A stretch of DNA of 6,111 nucleotides from positions 1-6,111 of the forward strand of contig JAITBA010000221.1 in the NCBI GenBank assembly GCA_031283835.1, read 5' to 3'. The position numbers and the translations under genes are program-made. Below are positions 1-5,046 of this stretch, piece after piece. Source of the DNA: Oscillospiraceae bacterium (GTDB lineage: Bacteria > Bacillota > Clostridia > Oscillospirales > Acutalibacteraceae). The notes beneath the pieces were generated by a model that saw only the letters and a program-made list of their open reading frames with translations, made no database searches and was not told the DNA's origin. Every line of letters begins with the position of its first letter. Positions within the stretch are counted from its first letter, which is position 1.

Positions 1-377
1 AGGTTTGCATGAAAAAACTTGGCCGCCGCGCGGTTGGCCGCCAAAATGCGCTGCCGCCGCTTGGCTAGCCCATCGTCGTAGTTGTCCTCCGGCAGCCGCA
101 TGCCCACCCGCTGGCTCAGCGCCTTCACGGCCTCAACATAATCCAGCCGCTCCATGCGCATCAAAAACGAAACCGCGTCGCCCCCCGCCCCGCAGCCAAA
201 GCAATAAAACGAGTTGCTTTCGGGATACACCGCAAAGGAAGGCGTTTTTTCGTTGTGGAACGGGCACAGCCCCATCATTGTGCGCCCGCCGCGCCGCAAC
301 TGCACATACGGCGCAATCAGCTGCTCAATATCCGCCCGCTGCCGCAGCTCCTGCAAATAACTTTCAGGAATCGCCAT
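1..377 (-). CDS. dnaG: DNA primase, N-terminal part (cut by window edge)
   Basis: DnaG synthesises the short RNA primers used at the replication fork. Only the first 125 codons are present; the gene runs off the left edge, so the TOPRIM catalytic core and the helicase-binding domain are not seen. The visible part is the CHC2-type zinc-binding domain: Cys38-Pro-Phe-His41 and Cys59-Phe-Gly-Cys62, spaced C-x2-H-x17-C-x2-C, with the family hallmarks NEKTPSF (42-48) and FYCFGCGAGGD (57-67). The start MAIPESYL is typical of DnaG. The ATG at 377 has an AAGGAGGG ribosome binding site a few bases upstream. It lies 36 bases downstream of dgt on the same strand, so the two are probably cotranscribed. 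In many Firmicutes rpoD follows dnaG, but that lies outside this window. Identification is very secure. Confidence 0.97.
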   Translation of the reverse strand, partial: MAIPESYLQELRQRADIEQLIAPYVQLRRGGRTMMGLCPFHNEKTPSFAVYPESNSFYCFGCGAGGDAVSFLMRMERLDYVEAVKALSQRVGMRLPEDNYDDGLAKRRQRILAANRAAAKFFHAN

Positions 378-378
378 G

Positions 379-405
379 AACACCCTCCTTTCTTTAGGGC
401 GTGTT
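379..405 (-). promoter_or_regulatory. Hairpin overlapping the dnaG ribosome binding site
   Basis: In the dgt-dnaG spacer the minus-strand transcript can pair AACA-CG-CCCU (405 to 396) with AGGGUGUU (386 to 379). This gives eight base pairs with a two-base bulge and a nine-base A/G-rich loop. The AGGG of the dnaG Shine-Dalgarno lies inside the 3' arm and the ATG follows almost at once. This could lower dnaG translation relative to dgt. The pairing is visible in the sequence; the regulatory role is inferred. Confidence 0.35.
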
Positions 406-413
406 GAACCGCT

Positions 414-1418
414 CTACTTCCCCCACCCTTTGGGGATAAAGCGTGTTTTGAACACGTGTACCGCAAAGCGGTCGGTCATGCCGGCAATATAGTCCACGGC
501 GGCGCGTTCGGCGCCCTCGGCGCGGCAAATGGCGCGATAATCGTCTGGCAAGCGCGCCGGGCAGGCGCTAAAATATTGATAAAGCCACACAATCATGTCA
601 ATCGCCTTGGATTCTTCGCTCTTGCACACCGGGTTAAAATACACCTGGTCAAACATAAACCGGTGCAGCGCCTCGAACGGCGCGGCAACAGAGGGCTCCA
701 GCGCAATGCAATCGCCCGCGCTGGCGGCAATCGCCGAACGCACCAGCGTATTGATTCGCCCGCTCTTCGTTTCGCCCAGCTCGCGCGGGACTTCGTTGTT
801 TTGCAGCACCCCGGCGCGCACCGCGTCGTCAATGTCGTGGTTGATATAAGCGATGCGATCGCTCAAGCGCACACATTGACCCTCAAGGGTTGCGGCCAAG
901 GGGTCGCAGGTGTGCCGCAGAATGCCGTCGCGCACCTCGTTGGTCAGGTTTAGTCCGCGCCCATCTTTTTCTAGCAAATCGACCATCCGCAGGCTTTGCT
1001 CGTAGTGATGAAACCCTTGGTAGAACACCTGCTGCAGCGCGCGCTCGCCCGCGTGGCCAAAGGGCGTGTGCCCCAGGTCGTGCCCCAGCGCAATCGCTTC
1101 CGTCAAATCCTCGTTGAGCCGCAGCGCCCGCGCAATGGTGCGCGCAATCTGCGCAACCTCAAGGGTGTGCGTGAGCCGTGTGCGAAAATGGTCGCCCGCC
1201 GGGGACAAAAACACCTGTGTTTTGTGCTTGAGCCGCCGGAACGCCCGGCAATGCAAAATGCGATCCCGATCCCGCTGAAAGGCAGTGCGCACATCGCAGT
1301 CCGGCTCTGCCCGCGGGCGCGTGCTTTTGTCTGCAAATGCCGCCCGGGGTGACAAAATGGCATGCTCCACCGCGCACAGCTGCGCGCTGATGCTTTTTGT
1401 TTGCCCTGTATCGGCCAT
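414..1418 (-). CDS. dgt: Deoxyguanosinetriphosphate triphosphohydrolase-like HD protein
   Basis: This 334-residue protein belongs to the dGTPase branch of the HD superfamily, whose members cleave dNTPs to deoxynucleoside and triphosphate and so influence dNTP pools. The metal-binding HD set is visible: His84 in RLTHTLEVAQIAR, His113-Asp114 in GHDLGHTPFGHAGE, and Asp187 in RLSDRIAYINHDIDDA. The N-terminal signature RDRDRILHCRAFRRLKHKTQVF (residues 49-70) is characteristic of bacterial dGTPase-like proteins. The frame is open further upstream, but the ATG at 1418 is chosen because an AAGGAGG site (1428-1434) sits nine bases before it and because the 24 extra residues are arginine-rich and unlike the family. 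It ends in TAG. It precedes dnaG with a 36-base gap, a common Firmicute order. The exact substrate (dGTP or several dNTPs) cannot be read from sequence. Confidence 0.93.
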   Translation of the reverse strand: MADTGQTKSISAQLCAVEHAILSPRAAFADKSTRPRAEPDCDVRTAFQRDRDRILHCRAFRRLKHKTQVFLSPAGDHFRTRLTHTLEVAQIARTIARALRLNEDLTEAIALGHDLGHTPFGHAGERALQQVFYQGFHHYEQSLRMVDLLEKDGRGLNLTNEVRDGILRHTCDPLAATLEGQCVRLSDRIAYINHDIDDAVRAGVLQNNEVPRELGETKSGRINTLVRSAIAASAGDCIALEPSVAAPFEALHRFMFDQVYFNPVCKSEESKAIDMIVWLYQYFSACPARLPDDYRAICRAEGAERAAVDYIAGMTDRFAVHVFKTRFIPKGWGK

Positions 1419-1427
1419 TTTGCGGCG

Positions 1428-1434
1428 CCTCCTT
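1428..1434 (-). promoter_or_regulatory. Ribosome binding site that fixes the dgt start
   Basis: AAGGAGG on the minus strand lies nine bases upstream of the ATG at 1418. It supports this start over the longer open frame that begins near 1490. Confidence 0.8.
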
Positions 1435-1478
1435 CTCGTTTTTTGTGCTCTTAACCATGTTATACGCAATAAAAGGCA

Positions 1479-1548
1479 ATTTTCCTGCAAAATTTTTTAT
1501 ATTTTTATTTTTTTGTGATTTTCCTCTTTTCAATTGCGTGATTTTCCT
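1479..1548. repeat. Repeated ATTTTCCT / GTGATTTTCCT elements in the divergent promoter region
   Basis: The 11-mer GTGATTTTCCT occurs exactly twice, at 1515-1525 and 1538-1548, with starts 23 bases apart (about two helical turns). Its core ATTTTCCT occurs a third time at 1479-1486. The two full copies flank the candidate -35 of the plus-strand promoter, and the second ends just before the -10. This is the arrangement expected of an operator, but the surrounding DNA is T-rich, so chance similarity is possible. No known regulator is assigned. Confidence 0.4.
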
Positions 1549-1555
1549 GTATAAT
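1527..1555 (+). promoter_or_regulatory. Sigma-A-type promoter for the zapA operon
   Basis: A perfect TATAAT -10 (1550-1555) lies 17 bases downstream of TTTTCA (1527-1532), which matches the -35 consensus at four of six bases. The DNA just upstream (about 1490-1514) is almost pure A/T and could act as an UP element. Transcription would begin near 1562, leaving a leader of roughly 24 bases before the TTG start of zapA. The -10 is convincing and the -35 moderate. Confidence 0.72.
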
Positions 1556-1571
1556 AGAAAAGAGATGGTGC

Positions 1572-1579
1572 GGAGGAGG
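1572..1579 (+). promoter_or_regulatory. Ribosome binding site that selects a TTG start for zapA
   Basis: GGAGGAGG ends six bases before the in-frame TTG at 1586. The only nearby in-frame ATG (1565) lies upstream of this site and just past the predicted transcription start, so it has no ribosome binding site of its own. Confidence 0.7.
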
Positions 1580-1585
1580 TGCGGT

Positions 1586-1951
1586 TTGGAACATCAGGAC
1601 AAGCAGCGACAACGGCTGCGACTTGTTATTGGCGGCGTGGATTATGTGCTGCTGAGCGAAAAAAGCGAGGACTACATGCAGGGGTTGGGGGCGACGCTCA
1701 ACGAAAAAATTACCCAGCTCATGCGCGCAAACGGGCGGATCTCCGCCACACAGGCAGCGGTGCTTTGCGCGCTGGAGGCCATGGACGACGCCCACGCCGC
1801 ACAAGAAACCGCCGACAACCTGCGCACGCGCATCCAGGAATACCTGGAAGACGCGGCACGGATGAAAAAAGAAGCCGCGCTTTCGCGCCACGAGGCAGAA
1901 TTGCTGCACCGCGAAGTAACAGAGCTAAAAAAGCGCAAGGAGGGCGACTGA
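1586..1951 (+). CDS. zapA: Cell division protein ZapA
   Basis: ZapA binds FtsZ and promotes bundling of the Z ring in the cytoplasm at mid-cell. The 121-residue product has the ZapA layout: an N-terminal strand-rich head (LRLVIGGVDYVLLSEKSEDYMQGLGATLNEKI, residues 11-42), a helix with the conserved SATQAAVLCALEAMDD segment (53-68), then a long charged helix to the C terminus that is probably a coiled coil (about 69-117, rich in E, K, R and A). Length and order fit Firmicute ZapA. The start is TTG at 1586, chosen for the GGAGGAGG six bases upstream. It is the first gene after the promoter at 1527-1555 and ends one base before the methyltransferase start, so the two are very likely cotranscribed. 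Assignment rests on overall pattern because the family is weakly conserved. Confidence 0.82.
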   Translation: MEHQDKQRQRLRLVIGGVDYVLLSEKSEDYMQGLGATLNEKITQLMRANGRISATQAAVLCALEAMDDAHAAQETADNLRTRIQEYLEDAARMKKEAALSRHEAELLHREVTELKKRKEGD

Positions 1952-1952
1952 C

Positions 1953-2705
1953 GTGCAGGACAGCAAAGAGCGGTTTACGCCGCATGTGGAAAATTATGTA
2001 AGGTACCGTCCCGGGTATCCGGCTGAAGCCGTGGATTGCCTTGTGCAAACCTGCGGGCTGGCACAAGGTTGCGCCGTGGCCGATATTGGCGCGGGCACGG
2101 GCAAGCTTTCGCGCTTGCTGCTGGCGCGGGGGCTAACCGTCTTCGCCGTTGAACCCAACGCCGCCATGCGCGCCGCCGCCGAGGAAGCCCTTGGCAAAAT
2201 CCCCGGGTTTTATTCTGTGGCAGCCCCGGCGGAAGACACCGGTCTGCGCGCCGCCACCATCGATTGCGTTACCGCCGCCCAGGCCTTTCACTGGTTCGAC
2301 CCGGTTCAATTCCGGGCGGAGTGCCGACGCATTCTTAAACCCGGCGGCAAGGTTGCCCTTGTGTGGAACCAACGCGACGTCGCCGACCCTTTTATGCAAA
2401 CCTACGAAGCCATTCTGCAGGCGCACCACAACGAGACCCCCAACCAAACCGCAAAAGAGTTGAACGAAGTCGTCTTTGCCCATTTTTTTGCGGGCGGCTA
2501 CCAAACCCATCGCTTCACGTCCTTCCAATCCTTCGATTACGAAGGCTTGCTGGGCCGCGTGCTAAGCTCTTCTTATGCGCCGCTGCCCGGCCACCCGCAG
2601 CACAACCCCCTCAAAGCGGCCCTGCGCGCGCTGTTTGAGCAGCACCAACAAAACGGGCAGGTTCGTTTTGCCTACGACACAAAGGTTTTTGTGGGCACGC
2701 CCTAA
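1953..2705 (+). CDS. Class I SAM-dependent methyltransferase (Methyltransf_11 type)
   Basis: This 250-residue cytoplasmic protein has a Rossmann-like methyltransferase fold. The SAM-binding motif I is VADIGAGTGKLS (42-53). The acidic residue that usually holds the ribose hydroxyls is Glu67 in FAVEPN. Motif IV-like AQAFHWFD (109-116) and the post-motif RRILKPGGKVALVWNQ (125-140) are typical of the small-molecule or lipid-type methyltransferases in this superfamily. The substrate cannot be deduced. The start is GTG at 1953, with AAGGAGG (1937-1943) inside the end of zapA and a nine-base spacer; only one base separates it from the zapA stop. The PBP gene follows after 26 bases. Its position between a division gene and a wall-synthesis gene suggests cotranscription, but a role in division is speculation. 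Confidence 0.88.
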   Translation: MQDSKERFTPHVENYVRYRPGYPAEAVDCLVQTCGLAQGCAVADIGAGTGKLSRLLLARGLTVFAVEPNAAMRAAAEEALGKIPGFYSVAAPAEDTGLRAATIDCVTAAQAFHWFDPVQFRAECRRILKPGGKVALVWNQRDVADPFMQTYEAILQAHHNETPNQTAKELNEVVFAHFFAGGYQTHRFTSFQSFDYEGLLGRVLSSSYAPLPGHPQHNPLKAALRALFEQHQQNGQVRFAYDTKVFVGTP

Positions 2706-2731
2706 CCCAATATCAAAACGAAGGAGTCCCT

Positions 2732-4096
2732 ATGCGTCGCATCACCAACCGGGCCATTGCGCTGCTGGCGCTGCTGGCGGTGTTTTGTGCGGGCGTTGTC
2801 ATTTTGGCGGTGCAGTTTGCGCACAACGGCGCGCGCTGGGCCACCAACCGCGCCAACAGCCACATCTATGCCGGCGGCGCGCTGCGGCAGGCCGGCGCTG
2901 TTTTTGACCGCAACGGCGTTGTGCTGGCCGAGAGCGAGGAGGACACGCGTAACATGCCCGGCGGCAGCGACCTGCGCAAGGCCACGCTCCATGCCGTGGG
3001 CGACCCGCAAGGCTACATTTCTACCGGCGCGCACGCGGCCTATCGCGGCATTCTCACAGGCTACAGCCGCCTGAACGGCATTTATGACCTGATCAAATAT
3101 GGCAAGGGCAGCGACGTGGTGCTCACCATCGACGCGCAGCTGTGCAAAGCGGCCTGGCTGGCTCTGGAGGGCCGCAAGGGCACCGTGGGCGTGATGAACT
3201 ACAAAACCGGCGAAGTGCTGTGCATGGTGTCCTCCCCCACCTACGACCCCCTAGACAAACCCGAGAACATCGACGGCAACCCCGCCTATGACGCTGTTTA
3301 TCTCAACCGGCTGCTTCACGGGCTGTTCACCCCCGGCTCCACGTTCAAAATCATCACCGCCGCCGGTGCGCTGGCGCACATCCCCGCTATCGAGAGCCGC
3401 ACCTTCAACTGCACGGGCAAGTTTTCTACCGGCGACGGCTACGTCATCTGCAACAGTGTTCACGGCAAGCTCTCGTTTGCCAAAGCCCTCGAAGTTTCGT
3501 GCAACAGCGCCTTTGCGCAAATCGCCCTGGAGCTGGGGCAGCAAAACCTCCGGGCCACGGCAAACGCCTTGGGCTTTAATCGCGCCTTTCAATCCGAAAA
3601 ACTGCCCCTAGCCACAAGCGTGTTCTCCGCCGCCGCACGCACGCCGCTGGAGCTGGGCTGGGCCGGTATCGGCCAGCACACCACCCTGGCCAACCCCGCC
3701 CACATGATGATGCTCCTGGGTGCGATTGCCAACGGCGGCAAAGCCACGGAACCCCGGCTCATCAAAAACACCATCACCCCCGGCGGGTTGCAGCGCCCCT
3801 TCAGCGCCGCCAAAACCGCCTTCCAAATGGACGCCGCCATCGCCGCGCGTCTGCAAACCCTGCTGCGCGGCAACGTCACAAACAACTACGACGCTGCGGG
3901 GCGCACCGCCGGTTGGCAGCTTTTTGGCAAAACCGGCACCGCCCAGGTGGACGGCAAAAACCCCCACGCCTGGTTCGTTGGCGCGTGCTTAAACCCGCAA
4001 ATGCCCTACGCAATTGTGGTAGTGGGCGAAAACGCGGGCAGCGGGCGCAGTGTCGCCTTCAACATTGCGGTGCAGGTTTTGCGGGCGGCGCAATGA
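2732..4096 (+). CDS. Class B penicillin-binding protein (PbpA-like transpeptidase)
   Basis: This is a membrane-anchored DD-transpeptidase that crosslinks peptidoglycan outside the cell. The 454-residue product has an N-terminal membrane anchor (about 8-29), a short linker with the AVFDRNGVVLAES segment (56-68), and a transpeptidase domain from about residue 130. All three active-site motifs are intact: Ser203-Thr-Phe-Lys206 (PGSTFKI), Ser256-Cys-Asn258 and Lys400-Thr-Gly402 (GKTGTAQ). The absence of a glycosyltransferase domain makes it class B. It is shorter than PBP2/FtsI proteins of 600 or more residues, with a minimal N-terminal module, and most resembles the compact PbpA type of about 480 residues. 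The ATG follows AAGGAG (2721-2726) by five bases. The coding region ends in tandem in-frame stops, TGA then TAG. It is probably the last gene of the zapA operon. Confidence 0.93.
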   Translation: MRRITNRAIALLALLAVFCAGVVILAVQFAHNGARWATNRANSHIYAGGALRQAGAVFDRNGVVLAESEEDTRNMPGGSDLRKATLHAVGDPQGYISTGAHAAYRGILTGYSRLNGIYDLIKYGKGSDVVLTIDAQLCKAAWLALEGRKGTVGVMNYKTGEVLCMVSSPTYDPLDKPENIDGNPAYDAVYLNRLLHGLFTPGSTFKIITAAGALAHIPAIESRTFNCTGKFSTGDGYVICNSVHGKLSFAKALEVSCNSAFAQIALELGQQNLRATANALGFNRAFQSEKLPLATSVFSAAARTPLELGWAGIGQHTTLANPAHMMMLLGAIANGGKATEPRLIKNTITPGGLQRPFSAAKTAFQMDAAIAARLQTLLRGNVTNNYDAAGRTAGWQLFGKTGTAQVDGKNPHAWFVGACLNPQMPYAIVVVGENAGSGRSVAFNIAVQVLRAAQ

Positions 4097-4147
4097 TAGC
4101 AGGTTCGCATATTGTATTTGCGGCCTTTTCAAAAATGCCCAAAATAC

Positions 4148-4169
4148 GAAAGCATTGCTGCGCTTTTTT
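4148..4169 (+). terminator. Weak candidate intrinsic terminator after the PBP gene
   Basis: AAAGC (4149-4153) can pair with GCTTT (4162-4166) around an eight-base loop, and the 3' arm runs into six T residues (4164-4169). The stem is short and mostly A-U, so termination may be partial or absent. It is placed as expected, about 50 bases after the PBP stop and before the next promoter candidate. Confidence 0.3.
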
Positions 4170-4218
4170 CTTTGCTCGGACTAGGGCGTGCAAATCCAAC
4201 ACAAATGCTATACGAAAC

Positions 4219-4227
4219 TGCTAGAAT
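4219..4227 (+). promoter_or_regulatory. Candidate extended -10 promoter for the membrane protein gene
   Basis: TGCTAGAAT fits an extended -10 element (TG, one base, then TAGAAT, a five-of-six match to TATAAT). No good -35 is seen 16-18 bases upstream, which extended -10 promoters can tolerate. Transcription would start near 4234, giving a leader of about 55 bases. The rest of the 193-base spacer (4097-4289) holds the weak hairpin above, a 14-base repeat (4232-4245) and nothing else I can name. Confidence 0.42.
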
Positions 4228-4289
4228 AAGCGTTTTGCGGGCGGCCATGGGTTCAATGATGAAAATAACCACAACCTGGAGGATTCGCC

Positions 4290-5024
4290 ATGCAAACCCT
4301 TTTAGACACAGATGGGTTGCCCACCTTTGAGGAATTGATGGGGCTGGCCACGGCAGCCGAGGCCGCCACCCCGCCGTCAAACGACGACGACCTGGCGCTG
4401 CCATCGTTTGAGGAACTGGGACGGCTGCTGCACCAAAACCCGTTCGCGTTCCCTGCGCCGGCGCCGGCAAAGCGTGCCGGCAACGCGGTTTTTTTGCGCA
4501 CAGGCACGCAGGTGTTTTGCTTGGTGCTGACGTTTTTTTTGGGTCTGTGCCTGCTGAGCGGGACCGCTTTGTTTTTTGGCGCCACACACCCGGCGCAGCC
4601 GGTGCTGGGGCTGCACTGTGTGCCGGTGAACAACGACGCGCTTTTGCCCGCCGCCAAGCAGGGCGACTTGCTGCTGGTGCGCCCGCTGCCCCCCGAACAA
4701 ATCGCACCGGGTGATCTTGCGGCTTTTTGGCGCGACGAAGCCAGTGCGGCGGTGGTTGTGCGCCGCGTGGCCGCCACGCTGGAGGAAGAAGGTGGCCTTG
4801 CTTTTTCCACACAAAACAGCCTTGGCAAAACAGAAGTCGCCGCGGCACGCCTGCTGCTGGGCAAATCGCTGCTGCGCCTGCCCAAGGCGGGTGTGCTTGC
4901 CACGGCACGGCGCAGTGTGATTGTGGCGTACTTTGGCTTGTGCGCCGCGCTGATGCTGCTATGTTTGCTGCTTGCGTCCAAGGCCTACAAACGCCCCGCA
5001 AACGCGCGCGATACTTTTTCTTAA
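4290..5024 (+). CDS. Two-pass membrane protein with a signal-peptidase-I-like domain, probably inactive
   Basis: The 244-residue product starts at an ATG six bases after TGGAGGA (4277-4283). The layout is an acidic N-terminal tail with two LPxFEEL motifs (10-16 and 37-43), a proline/alanine stretch (52-60), a transmembrane helix (about 73-97), a beta-rich outer domain (about 103-205), a second transmembrane helix (about 209-230) and a short basic tail. The outer domain follows SipW/S26B signal peptidases: QGDLLLVRPLPPEQIAPGDLAAFW (124-147), VVVRRV (155-160), an FSTQNS segment, and LLGKSLLRLPKAGVL (189-203). The SMEP-equivalent position reads ALLP, so the nucleophile Ser is Ala117, and the expected HR pair is Arg158-Arg159. 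It is therefore probably a non-catalytic relative. The family call is moderate and rests on pattern alone. The GH38 gene follows after 22 bases. Confidence 0.62.
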   Translation: MQTLLDTDGLPTFEELMGLATAAEAATPPSNDDDLALPSFEELGRLLHQNPFAFPAPAPAKRAGNAVFLRTGTQVFCLVLTFFLGLCLLSGTALFFGATHPAQPVLGLHCVPVNNDALLPAAKQGDLLLVRPLPPEQIAPGDLAAFWRDEASAAVVVRRVAATLEEEGGLAFSTQNSLGKTEVAAARLLLGKSLLRLPKAGVLATARRSVIVAYFGLCAALMLLCLLLASKAYKRPANARDTFS

Positions 5025-5046
5025 AGAACTCGTAGTAGGAGCTGCC

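Noticed and set aside
456..953. A 165-codon plus-strand frame opposite dgt
   Set aside because: It is antisense to the conserved HD hydrolase, has no convincing ribosome binding site and no recognisable motif.
1459..1464. TATAAC on the minus strand as the -10 of the dgt promoter
   Set aside because: The only -35-like hexamer, TTGCAG, lies 20 bases upstream, which is too far, and there is no extended -10 motif. A dgt promoter probably exists in this spacer, but I cannot place it.
1419..1490. A longer N terminus for the dGTPase-like protein
   Set aside because: The extra 24 residues are arginine-rich and non-conserved, and the strong ribosome binding site lies inside this stretch, directly before the ATG at 1418.
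1397..1585. A longer zapA start, from 1397 or from the ATG at 1565
   Set aside because: The stretch from 1397 contains the promoter and the 5' end of the opposing gene; the ATG at 1565 is only ten bases past the -10 and lacks a ribosome binding site.
4097..4289. A small RNA gene, tRNA or riboswitch in the spacer
   Set aside because: No cloverleaf, no conserved riboswitch core and only short weak hairpins are visible; a promoter and leader explain the spacer well enough.
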